From Coffea arabica (taxonomy: Eukaryota; Streptophyta; Magnoliopsida; Gentianales; Rubiaceae), in assembly GCF_036785885.1 (NCBI RefSeq), contig NC_092330.1, positions 4,498,525 through 4,562,524 on the forward strand: a stretch of 64,000 nucleotides of DNA, written 5' to 3'. The position numbers were made by a program, and so were the translations under genes. Every line of letters starts with the position of its first letter. Within the stretch, counting starts at the first letter, position 1. This document shows positions 1 to 9,507 of this stretch, in pieces. Below the pieces are notes generated by a model. It was given only the letters and a program-made list of their open reading frames with translations, did no database searches and was not told the DNA's origin.

Positions 1-107
1 GGGTTCTAATGTTAAATCAAACTGGTGACCTTGTTGGTTCTTGGTTTCAGTCGAACCAACTAGTTTAGCTCAAATTTAATAACACTAGCTTCTTACCCTT
101 GCACTCT

Positions 108-665
108 CTTAGCTTTCTCATGATTTGGATTAAAGTGTCACAGTTAATTTATTCATTAAAACTAATGGTTAATAGTAAAAAGTCAAAATCAAACTAATAA
201 ATTGATAAATGTACCCTTGCACTACTTTTTTTCTTTTTTCCTTCTCTCTCTCTATCTCTGTCTCTCCCTCTCTCGAAAGAGAATATATGATTTTGAAAAC
301 TTATATTTTGGTCTATAAAGTTTTAATTTTCTCCAAATACAGAAGAGATGGAAGGAAAATAAATAATAAATAATAATCCAAAAAGATGGAAGAGAAATAT
401 AAAACTAATAAATAAGAAACAAAAAATGCCAAATATTTTTTGGCTATAAATATCATTATAGGTTTTTAAACCAAATCTTTAATGGCATTTTCTAATTCTT
501 TTTTATCTATTTTTTTCAATTTCTTCTTTTTTATGTTTGGAGGAAAAAAAAAGAAATAATGAAAGGATAAATTTGTCAATTTATTAGTTTGACTTTGATT
601 TTTTACTATTGAAAAATTAAAAGTAACACTTTAATTCAAACTATGAGAGAATTAATATAAACCAA
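108..665. repeat. Fold-back repeat (MITE-like), about 110 bp arms
   Basis: Sequence around 110-220 recurs as its reverse complement around 560-665. Matching blocks include GGATTAAAGTG against CACTTTAATTC and AATCAAACTAATAAATTG against CAATTTATTAGTTTGACT. The loop (about 221-560) is AT-rich and contains the CT tract. No coding potential is seen. Length and inverted arms fit a non-autonomous fold-back DNA element, but no clean target duplication was found, so the class is open. The rest of 1-756 holds nothing else recognisable. Confidence 0.55.
238..276. repeat. CT-rich microsatellite
   Basis: Imperfect CT/CTCTAT tract in the loop of the fold-back repeat. Simple sequence without other content. 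Confidence 0.7.
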
Positions 666-756
666 GGGGGTTTATGTAGTAAAGTATCAAATTACAGTGT
701 GGTAAAAGATAATTTATCAAAAATTTAACAACTAATACCTACGTGAATTGTTACAA

Positions 757-1148
757 TGTTATGAAATAATAATAAGATGTAGATGTCCATTGATATTCTC
801 TAGATGTGACTGTCCGTTGATATTCTCAAGAAGAATTACAAGATGAAAATGTCCATTTGTATTTTCAAGATAATAGTCACATGTATTCTCCCTAGATTCA
901 TTGGTACATTGGATGAACTCATTTATGGATGTACTTGATGTACTAAATTCATGTATTTGTATTTAATAGGGTTCATGTACCTTTGATCTTGGATCACCTA
1001 TATATAGGGGTGTATCCTACTTCATTTGTAACCTTGGAAACCTTGAAACCTAGAAGTATTTTGATCAGTAAATATAATAATTCTATCTCTCTCTTCTTCT
1101 CACTCTACTATTTCAATCCCTACGTTTTATTTTATTAGTTTTACAACA
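757..1148 (+). repeat. 5' LTR of copia composite (392 bp)
   Basis: Begins TGTTATGAAATAAT and ends ACAACA (TG...CA). It is preceded by the target repeat TACAA and followed directly by a primer-binding-like site. It lacks a 6 bp GGGAGT-type block near its 3' end; the inverted LTR at 3707-4098 lacks the same block, while most other copies keep it, which makes these two sister copies. Confidence 0.9.
998..1007 (+). promoter_or_regulatory. TATA box in copia 5' LTR
   Basis: CTATATATAG lies about 140 bp upstream of the LTR end and is followed by GGGGTGTATCC. The same core recurs in every LTR copy of the block, for example at 13162-13171. Expected to be the U3 core promoter with transcription starting a few tens of bases downstream; inferred from position. 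Confidence 0.6.
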
Positions 1149-1163
1149 CGTTATCAGCACGAG
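1149..1163 (+). other. Primer binding site of copia element
   Basis: The bases directly after the LTR, CGTTATCAGCACGAG, sit where the minus-strand primer tRNA pairs. The string is repeated downstream of each complete LTR copy (as reverse complement before 3707 and 8460). The primer tRNA was not identified here. Confidence 0.6.
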
Positions 1164-1321
1164 TCTCTACCTTGAATTAAGGAAAAGCACGAGTCTCTAC
1201 TTTGAGTGAAGGAAAGGCGCGAAGCAAAAGTGAAGCACGAGACGTATCAAGGTTCTGCCCGAACAACTTTTGACTACTTATCAAGGTAAAATTCTTTCCT
1301 ACGAATCTATTGCATAGTCTT

Positions 1322-2338
1322 ATGACTAATCTCACAAAACAAGAGTTCATACCTCTTGATATTTCTGGAAAAAATTATTTATCGTGGGTTTTGGATGTTG
1401 AAATTCATCCTGAGGCAATGGGTCTTGGCAATACTATTGTTGATGAGAATGATGCCTCAAACCAAGACTGTGCTAAGGCCATGATTTTCCTTCGTCGTCA
1501 TTTAGATGAAGGATTAAAAATGGAGTATCTTACAGTCAAAGATCCTCTTGTCCTTTGGCAAGATTTGAAAGAAAGATTCGACCACCTGAAGTTGATCGTT
1601 CTTCCAAAAGCCCGATATGATTGGCTTCACTTACGACTACAAGATTTCAAATCTGTCAACGAATATCATTCAGCTATGTTTAGAATTACTTCTCAATTAT
1701 CATTGTGTGGCGAAAAGGTCACTGATGAAAATATGTTAGAAAAAACATTCTCTATTTTTCATGTCTCTAATATGCTCCTGCAGCAGCAATATAGAGAGAA
1801 AGGATTTAAGAAATATTCTGAACTTATTGCATGTCTCCTCTTGGCTGAACAAAATAATGAATTATTGCTGAAAAATCACGAGTCCCGATCAACTGGTGCA
1901 AGTCCATTCCCTGAAGCGAATGCGACTCAATTTCAAAATTCTGTTCGAGGTCGTGGACGTGGACGTGGCCATAGAGGTGGCCGTGGATGTGGCCGTGGCC
2001 GTGGACGTGATCGTAGTAGATTTATGCCCCATGAAAATTATCACCGTAGCAAGCAACAAAATATTTCTCAAGAGAGAGAAAATGACTACAATCCGAAAGA
2101 AGGAGAAAAGAAAGTTTATGAAGAAAAATGCTACCGATGTGGTATGGAAGGTCACTGGTCCCGTACCTGTCGTACGGCTGAACATCTTGTTGACCTCTAT
2201 CAAGCATCATTGAAAAAGAAGGACAAAGATGTCGATACAAATTTTATCGACCAAAAGGATGCTTATAATGATGATGATGTTGACATGACACACCTGGATG
2301 TTGTCGATTTCTTTGAGCATCCTGAAGATGCAAAATGA
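1322..2338 (+). CDS. gag: Ty1/copia Gag polyprotein (retrotransposon nucleocapsid)
   Basis: A continuous reading frame of about 338 residues from the first ATG (1322) to TGA (2336-2338). The N-terminal two thirds is the copia-type Gag domain (UBN2/retrotran_gag-like), with motifs such as NYLSWVLDVE, HLDEGLKMEYLTVKDP, KARYDWLHLRLQDFKS and LLQQQYREKGF. A long RGRGRG/HRGGRG basic tract follows, then one CCHC zinc knuckle (CYRCGMEGHWSRTC) and an acidic C-terminus. Gag assembles the cytoplasmic particle and binds element RNA. This is the only uninterrupted gag of the three in the block. The frame stops before protease, and the homologous minus-strand copy stops at the same residues, so the separate gag frame is probably ancestral. 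Whether it is expressed is unknown. Confidence 0.88.
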   Translation: MTNLTKQEFIPLDISGKNYLSWVLDVEIHPEAMGLGNTIVDENDASNQDCAKAMIFLRRHLDEGLKMEYLTVKDPLVLWQDLKERFDHLKLIVLPKARYDWLHLRLQDFKSVNEYHSAMFRITSQLSLCGEKVTDENMLEKTFSIFHVSNMLLQQQYREKGFKKYSELIACLLLAEQNNELLLKNHESRSTGASPFPEANATQFQNSVRGRGRGRGHRGGRGCGRGRGRDRSRFMPHENYHRSKQQNISQERENDYNPKEGEKKVYEEKCYRCGMEGHWSRTCRTAEHLVDLYQASLKKKDKDVDTNFIDQKDAYNDDDVDMTHLDVVDFFEHPEDAK

Positions 2339-2475
2339 TCATATATTTAATATTTGTCTAGATGTTTGATATGTTGTTAGTTTTGCAGGATTGTCAATTA
2401 CTTTGGTATGTTGTTTGATATGTTATTAGTTTTATCAATTTACTTTGCATATGTCTATTCTCACATCTTTTATTA

Positions 2476-2802
2476 ATGTTTATTTATTTTCTTCCTAAAG
2501 AAGAAATGGATGTCAAATATTTGGGTCTATATAATGGTGATGATATCATTTGTCTCATTGATAGTGCTTCTACGCACACTATATTAAAAAATAAAAGATA
2601 TTTTTCTTCTTTGGAGATGGGAGAGACAAATATTAATACCATCAGTGGTAGTACAAAATTAATTGAGAGCTCCGGAAGAGCCACTCCATTTCTCCCTAAA
2701 GGAATTAAAATTGTCATAAATAATGTACTATTCTCTCCCAAGTCTCGAAAAAATTTATCCGTCGAAATAGATATCAAATTGAGACATTCTATGAGACAAT
2801 AA
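2476..2802 (+). pseudogene. Copia protease fragment (start of pol)
   Basis: The frame encodes YLGLYNGDDIICLIDSAST followed by HTILKNKRYFSSLE, aligning by eye with the retropepsin-like domain of copia pol, where DSG(A/T)TH is usual. Here the catalytic Asp is followed by Ser-Ala-Ser. The frame is lost at 2802, and about 70 bp later the element breaks off at the inversion junction (about 2872), so integrase and RT do not follow in this orientation. It is separated from gag by 137 bp without a good start codon context; those bases contain TTTTGCAG, which resembles a splice acceptor. Confidence 0.75.
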
Positions 2803-2872
2803 TAGAGATCATGTTTATAAATCAAGTGAAATAAAGGTTAATCATATCATAATAATCATTCGAGTGCGTAAC

Positions 2873-3533
2873 GGCCACCTCTATGGCCACATCCACGTCC
2901 ACGACCTCGAACAGAATTTTGAAATTGAGTCGCATTCGCTTCAGGGAATGGACTTGCACCAGTTGGTCGGGACTCGTGATTTTTCAGCAATAATTCATTA
3001 TTTTGTTCAGCCAAGAGGAGACATGCAATAAGTTCAGAATATTTCTTAAATCCTTTCTCTCTATATTGCTGCTGCAGGAGCATATTAGAGACATGAAAAA
3101 TAGAGAATGTTTTTTCTAACATATTTTCATCAGTGACCTTTTCGCCACACAATGATAATTGAGAAGTAATTCTAAACATAACTGAATGATATTCGTCGAC
3201 AGATTTGAAATCTTGTAGTTGTAAGTGAAGCCAATCATATCGGGCTTTTGGAAGAACGATCAACTTCAGGTGGTCGAATCTTTCTTTCAAATCTTGCCAA
3301 AGGACAAGAGGATCTTTGACTGTAAGATACTCCACTTTTAATCCTTCATCTAAATGACGACGAAGGAAAATCATGGCCTTAGCACAGTCTTGGTTTGAGC
3401 CATCATTCTCATCAATAATAGTATTGCCAAGACCCATTGTCTCAGGATGAATTTCAACATCCAAAACCCACGATAAATAATTTTTTCCAGAAATATCAAG
3501 AGGTATGAACTCTTGTTTTGTGAGATTAGCCAT
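2873..3533 (-). pseudogene. gag: Inverted partial copia gag (truncated 3')
   Basis: Minus-strand Gag domain nearly identical to the plus-strand gag at 1322 (MANLTKQEF through the start of the RGRG tract). It is cut within the Arg-Gly-rich region at about 2873, before the zinc knuckle. The open frame runs a few codons past the junction into foreign sequence. With its leader and LTR it forms the right arm of a palindrome with 757-1983. It differs from the plus copy at scattered positions (for example Glu-Thr for Glu-Ala in the HPE motif). Confidence 0.85.
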
Positions 3534-3706
3534 AAGACTATGCAATAGATTCGTAGGAAAGAATTTTACCTTGATAAGTAGTCAAAAGTTGTTCGGGCAG
3601 AACCTTGACACGTCTCGTGCTTCACTTTTACTTCGCGTCTTTCCTTCACTCAAAGTAGAGACTCGTGCTTTTCCTTAATTCAAGGTAGAGACTCGTGCTG
3701 ATAACG

Positions 3707-4098
3707 TGTTGTGAAACTATTAAAATAAAACGTAGGGATTGAAATAGTAGAGTGAGAAGAAGAGAGAGATAGAATTATTATATTTACTGATCAAAGTACT
3801 TCCAGGTTTCAAGGTTTCCAAAGTTATAAATGAAGTAGAATACACCCCTATATATAGGTGATTCAAGATCAAAGGTACATGAATCCTATTAAATACAAAT
3901 ACATGAATTTAGTACATCAAGTACATCCATAAATGAGTTCATCCAATGTACCAATGAATCTAGGGAGAATACATGTGACTATCATCTTGAAAATACAAAC
4001 GGACATCTTCATCTTGTAATCCTTCTTGAGAATATCAACGGACAGCCACATCTAGAGAATATCAATGGACATCCACATCTTATCATTATTTTATAACA
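3707..4098 (-). repeat. Inverted copia LTR, 392 bp
   Basis: Reverse-complement LTR: plus-strand reading starts TGTTGTGAAACT and ends TTATAACA. It is joined through its leader to the inverted gag at 2873-3533. Same length and same small deletion as the LTR at 757-1148. Confidence 0.9.
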
Positions 4099-4105
4099 AA
4101 AAAAA

Positions 4106-4456
4106 AACTCCCAAAAGTAGGGATTGGAATAGTAGAGCAAGAAAAAGAGAGAGATAGAATTATTATATTTACTGATCAAAGTACTTCCAGATTTCAAGGT
4201 TTCCAAAGTTACAAATGAAGTAGGATACACCCGTATATATAGGTGATCCAAGATCAAAAGTACATGAACCCTATTAAATACAAATACATGAATTTAGTAC
4301 ATCAAGTACATCCATAAATGAGTTCATCCAATGTACCAATGAATCTAGGGAGAATACATGTGTCTATCATCTCGAAAATACAAACGGACATCCACATCTT
4401 GTAATCCTTCTTGAGAATATCAATGGACATCCACATCTTATCATTATTTCATAACA
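4106..4456 (-). repeat. Partial inverted copia LTR
   Basis: A second LTR copy directly abuts the previous one. Its outer 20-25 bp are missing and replaced by an A-run (4099-4107), after which it is collinear with the family through to the CATAACA end. It is separated from the next complete LTR by a single C (4457), giving an LTR-LTR-LTR run without internal sequence. Confidence 0.85.
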
Positions 4457-4457
4457 C

Positions 4458-4864
4458 TGTTGTGAAACTAATAAAATAAACTCCCAACGTAGGGATTGAA
4501 ATAGTAGAGTGAGAAGAAGAGAGAGATAGAGTTATTATATCTACTGATCAAAGTACTTCCAAGTTTCAAGATTTCCAAGGTTTTCAAGGTTACAAATGAA
4601 GTAGGATACACCCCTATATATAGGTGATCCAAGATTAAAGGTACATGAACCCTATTAAATACAAATACATGAATTTAGTATATCAAGTACATCCATAAAT
4701 GAGTTCATCCAATGTACCAATGAATCTAGGGAGAATACATGTGACTATCATCTTGAAAATACAAACAGACATCTTCATCTTGTAATCCTTCTTGAGAATA
4801 TCAACGGATAGTCACATCTAGAGAATATCAATGGACATCCACACCTTATCATTATTTCATAACA
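4458..4864 (-). repeat. 3' LTR of inverted copia element B
   Basis: Complete LTR from TGTTGTGAAACT to CATAACA in plus-strand reading. The following bases (4865 onward) are the reverse complement of the element's 3' internal end; the polypurine tract is mutated (TTTTCC instead of CCCCC), so this is the 3' LTR of the minus-strand unit occupying 4458-8847. Confidence 0.88.
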
Positions 4865-5085
4865 CTTTTCCTTGGATGTCCATGACACAAAGAATATGCC
4901 TCGTTAAAATCTTACTAGGAAAAAATCCAGTGGGACAAAAACCCTAGTGAAGGAAAAAGAGTACACTATTCTTGTGTAATAAATTCTCCCCCTGATGCAA
5001 ACATTATATGAGATCTTTTAGCCGACGCATTCCAATGTCGTTTTGAAGGCGAGGAACTAAATCTTGCTAATAAATTCACAGCAAA

Positions 5086-6015
5086 TTATATATCTGGCCT
5101 TGTACAATTAGCAAGATACATAAGCGCACCAATTGCACTGAGATATGGTACTTCAGGACCAAGTATCTTTTCATGTTCCTCTTGTGGCCTAAAGGGATCC
5201 TTATAAGGATCTAATGATCTGATGACCATTGGGGTACTTAATATATGTGCTTTATCCATACGGAACCGCTTTAATACCTTCTGGGTATAAGCAGTTTGGT
5301 GAACAAAAATTTCACCTTCTAAATGCTCAATTTGTAAACCAATACAGAATTTTGTCTTTTCAAAATTTTTGATCTCAAATTCTTTCTTCAAATATTGGAC
5401 AGCCTTTTGGATCTCTTCAGGAGTTCCAATCAAATTGAGATCATCAACATATATTGTAATAATTACAAAATTTGACTCATTTTTCTTGATTAAAACACAT
5501 GAACATATTGGGTCATTGGTATAACCTTCTTTAGTTAAGCATTCATTGAGGCGGTTATACCACATACGTCCAGATTGTTTGAACCCATATAAAGACTTTT
5601 GTATTCTAATAGAATACACATCTCTAGGATTTGATTTACATGCTTCAGGTATGTTGAATCCTTCAGGGATTCTCATGTAAATATTATTGTCAAGATTCCT
5701 ATACAAATAAGCAGTGACAACGTCCATCAGACGCATATCAAGTTTTTCATGTACTGCAATACTCACAAGATATCTAAATGTGATCGTATCCACCACAGGT
5801 GAATACGTTTCATCATAATCAAATCAAGGCCTTTGTGAAAAGTCTTGAGTTACAAGTTTTGCTTTATATCTCACTATTTCATTTCTTTTCCTTACAAAAA
5901 CCCATTTATATCCAACTGACTTTACATCTTCAAGTGTTTGGACTACAGGTCCAAATACATTTCTTTTAGCTAGTGAATCAAATTCAGATTGTATCGGCCT
6001 TTTCATTTTGACCAA
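5086..6015 (-). pseudogene. pol: Copia reverse transcriptase of element B, RNase H deleted
   Basis: Minus-strand RT (RVT_2). It contains SVGYKWVFVRKRN, MDVVTAYLYRNLDNNIYMRI, IQKSLYGFKQSGRMWYNRL and the catalytic YVDD box (IYVDDLNLIGTPEEIQ), then LSAIGALMYLANCTRPDI. A Gly codon after SQRP has become TGA near 5824, splitting the frame. About 550 bp encoding the rest of RNase H is missing: the sequence jumps at about 5030-5040 from the CCGACGCAT end segment to CCAATGTCG, with CATxCCAAT similarity at the deletion ends. Upstream, 6016-6801 holds only degraded post-integrase linker. The copy cannot make a working polymerase. Confidence 0.87.
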
Positions 6016-6801
6016 TTATTACTATGCCGACATTCATCAACCGATCTAGATTCATGATTTTCATCAACTTCTATAATATTAAGTGCTATATTTCATTAGG
6101 CTCCAATTAACTTTTTTATAATTTCATTCTCTTTAGGAGTTGGCTCTTCTGGAGCTGGCTCTTCAGGAGCGACCTCTTCAGGAGGTTAAATTTTGTCATG
6201 ACATTTATTTAATCTCCGGAGATATTTGAAATCAATTTATACCTTATATAGGTAGGTCGGCCTTTATTTGTAGCACTTGTACATGTCCTTCAGGGACATC
6301 AATTTTAACAAGAATATTTTCTGCAGGAATAGTTGATTTAATAACTCTTCTGGTGTCGATAAATATAACTTTCTTCAAATGAAGAATTTCTTGAACTTCT
6401 AGTTCACGTTATTTTATATGAGAATCGAGAAAATCCAATTTTCAGATAATTTCCCTTCGGTTGATCATTTCCTCCCCCTAATGTCGGGAATCGTAGCTCA
6501 TCAGAAGAAATAAAGTTTTCGATAGATCACTCTTCGGGGTGATGCATCCTGACATAAATTTCTTTTGAAACTATGTATAATATAAAAGGGGTATGTATAA
6601 ATACTTGTCGACATTCAAATATTCTCACTTTTGTCAAATCATATATTTATTGGAATCAATAAACTTCTGGTTTACTGCAGGTGATGATTATAAAGCAAAT
6701 GAGAATGAAGATAACTATATCGATAACCATTACGCTCTCGAACGATTATTAAGATATAATTAACCTTTATCTCATTTGATTTCTAAACATGATCTCTATT
6801 A

Positions 6802-7104
6802 TTATCTCATAGAATATCTCAATTTGATATCCATTGTGACGGATATCTTTAATAAATTTCTTCGAGACTTGGGAGAGAGTAGTGTAATATTTATGACAAT
6901 TTTAGTTCCTTCAGGGAAAAATAGAGTGACTCTTCCGGAACCCTTAATTAATTTTGCACTACCACTGATGGTATTAACATTTGTCTCTCTCATCTCCAAA
7001 GAAGAAAAATATCTTTTATTTTTCAATATACTGTGCATAAAAGCACTACTAATGAGACAAATGTTATCATCACCATTATTTGATCCCAAATATTTGGCAT
7101 TCAT
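6802..7104 (-). pseudogene. Copia protease fragment of element B
   Basis: Homologue of the plus-strand frame at 2476-2802 (YLGSNNGDDNICLISSAFMH, KNKRYFSSLEMRETN). The catalytic Asp of the DSx motif is replaced by Ser (ISSA), so the protease is dead. It is followed by a non-coding remnant (about 6460-6740) where integrase would be expected. Confidence 0.75.
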
Positions 7105-7277
7105 TTCTTCTTCAGGAAGAAAATAAATGAAACTAAATATTGATAAAAGATACGAGAATAGACATTAGCAAAGTAAATTGATAAAGCTAACAACATATCA
7201 AACAACATACCAAAGTAATTGACAATCTTGCAAAACTAACAACATATCAAATATCTAGACAAATATTAAATATATGA

Positions 7278-8294
7278 TCATTTTGCATCTTCAGGATGTT
7301 CAAAGAAATCGGCAACATCTAGGTGTGTCATGTCAGCATCATCATCATCATAAGCATCCTTTTGGTCGATAAAATTTGTTTCGACATGTTTGTCCTTCTT
7401 TTTCAATGATGCTTGATAGAGGTCAACAAGATGTTCAGCCGTACGACAGGTACGGGACCAATGACCTTCCATACCACATTGGTAGCATTTTTCTTCATAA
7501 ACTTTCTTTTCTCCTTCTTTCGGATAGTAGTCATTTTCTCTCTCTTGAGAAATATTTTGTTGCTTGCTACGGCGATAATTTTCACGGGGCATAAATCTAC
7601 TACGATCACGTTCACGGTCACGGCCTCTTCCACGGCCACCTCTATGGCCACGTCAACGTCTACGACCTCGAACAAAATTTTGAAATTGAGTCGCATTCGC
7701 TTCAGGGAATGAACTTGCACCAGTTGGTCGGGACTCGTGATTTTTCAGCAATAATTCATTATTTTGTTCAGCCAAGAGGAGACATGCAATAAGTTCAGAA
7801 TATTTCTTAAATCCTTTCTCTCTATATTGCTGCTGCAGGAGCATATTAGAGACATGAAAAATAGAGAATGTTTTTTCTAACATATTTTCATCAGTGACCT
7901 TTTCGCCACACAATGATAATTGAGAAGTAATTCTAAACATAGCTGAATGATATTCGTCGACAGATTTGAAATCTTGTAGTCGTAAGTGGAGCCAATCATA
8001 TCGGGCTTTTGGAAAAATGACCAACTTCAGGTGATCGAATCTTTCTTTCAAATCTCGCCAAAGGACAAGAGGATCTTTGACAGTAAGATATTCTACTTTT
8101 AATCCTTCATCTAAATGACGACGAAGAAAAATCATGGCCTTAGCACGGTCTTGGTTTGAGGCATCATTCTCATCAACAATGGTATTACCAAGACCCATTG
8201 CCTCAAGATGAATTTCAATATCCAATACCCACGATAAATAATTTTTTTCAGAAATATTAAGAGGTACGAACTCTTGTTTTGTGAGATTAGCCAT
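7278..8294 (-). pseudogene. gag: Copia gag of element B with one in-frame stop
   Basis: Full-length Gag homologue from MANLTKQEF (ATG at 8294) to the same C-terminal HPEDAK and stop as the plus copy. The zinc knuckle CYQCGMEGHWSRTC is intact. A CGT/CGA-type codon in the Arg-Gly tract has become TGA near 7650, separating the domain from the knuckle. It has more substitutions relative to the other two gag copies than those have to each other. Confidence 0.87.
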
Positions 8295-8459
8295 AAGAAT
8301 ATGTAATAGATATGTAGGAAAAAATTTTAAGTAGTCAAAAGTTGTTCGGGCAGAATCTTGACATGTCTCGTGCTTCACTTTTGCTTCGCTCCTTTCCTTC
8401 ACTCAAAGTAGAGACTCGTACTTTTCCTTAACTCAAGGGAGAGACTCGTGTTGATAACG

Positions 8460-8847
8460 TGTTGTGAAACTAATAAAATACACCACTAACGAAGGGATTG
8501 GAATAGTAGAGTCAGAAGAAGAGAGAGATAGAATTATTATATTTACTGATCAAAATACTTCCAGGTTTCAAGGTTACAAATGAAGTAGGATACACCCCTA
8601 TATATAGGTGATCCAAGATCAAAGGTACATGAACCCTATTAAATACAAATACATGCATTTAGTACATCAAATACATCCATAAATGAGTTCATCCAATGTA
8701 CCAATGAATCTAGGGAGAATACATGTGACTATCATCTTGAGAATACCAATCGACATCTTCATCTTGTAATCCTTCTTGAGAATATCAGCGGACAGCCACA
8801 TCTAGAGAATATCAATGGACATCCACATCTTATCATTATTTCATAAC
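8460..8847 (-). repeat. 5' LTR of inverted copia element B
   Basis: In plus-strand reading it runs TGTTGTGAAAC to CATAAC and is preceded by the reverse-complement primer site and leader. It pairs with the LTR at 4458-4864 to bound unit B (about 4.4 kb). Confidence 0.87.
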
Positions 8848-8861
8848 GTGTTGTGATAACG
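8848..8861. other. LTR-LTR junction with primer-site remnant
   Basis: Between two tandem LTRs the minus strand reads CACAACACGTTAT twice before GAAATAATG. CACAACA is the LTR end and CGTTAT the first bases of the primer site, while GTTATGAAAT is also the LTR start. The junction therefore looks like a fusion of LTR-primer site to LTR start through the shared GTTAT, followed by a 13 bp duplication. Confidence 0.75.
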
Positions 8862-9249
8862 TGTTGTGAAACTAATAAAATAAACTCCCAACGTAGGGAT
8901 TGAAATAGTAGAGTGAGAAGAAGAGATATTATATTTTTTGATCAAAGTACTTCCAAGTTTCAAGGTTTTCAAGGTTACAAATGAAGTAAGATATACCCCT
9001 ATATATAGGTGATCCAAGATCAAAGGTACATGAACCCTATTAAATACAAATACATGAATTTAGTACATTAAGTGCATCCATAAATGAGTTCATCCAATGT
9101 ATCAATGAATCTAGGGAGAATACATGTGACTATCATCTTGAAAATACAAACGGACATTTTCATCTTGTAATCCTTCTTGAGAATATTAACGGACAGCCAC
9201 ATCTAGAGAATATCAATGGACATCCACATCTTATCATTATTTCATAACA
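8862..9249 (-). repeat. Inverted copia LTR (3' LTR of unit C)
   Basis: Complete LTR with a small internal deletion, followed in plus reading by CTCCCCCTTGGATGTCC, the reverse complement of an intact polypurine tract. It is therefore the 3' LTR of the minus-strand RT-RNase H segment at 9508-11012. Confidence 0.87.
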
Positions 9250-9258
9250 CTCCCCCTT

Positions 9259-9462
9259 GGATGTCCATTACACAAAGAATATGCCTCGTTAAAATCTTAC
9301 TAGGAAAAAATTCAGTGGGACAAAAACCTTAGTGAAGGAAAAAGAATATGCCTCAGTGGGACAAAAACCTTAGTGAAGGATGTCCATTACACAAAGAATA
9401 TGCCTCGTTAAAATCTTACTAGGAAAAAATTCAGTGGGACAAAAACCTTAGTGAAGGAAAAA
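9259..9462. repeat. 119 bp tandem duplication next to polypurine tract
   Basis: GGATGTCCATTACACAAAG occurs at 9259 and again at 9378, with the following TATGCCTCGTTAAAATC and CAGTGGGACAAAAACC repeated. A shorter duplication of the CAGTGGGACAAAAACC block lies inside the first unit. It is present only in unit C, so it arose after the copies diverged. Confidence 0.8.
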
Positions 9463-9507
9463 GAGTACACTATTCTTGTGTAATAAATTCTCCCCCTGAA
9501 GCAAACA

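Noticed and set aside
1889-2240. Several 70-105 codon frames on both strands
   Set aside because: They overlap the RGRG/zinc knuckle part of gag in other frames; composition is produced by the GC-rich repeats of gag.
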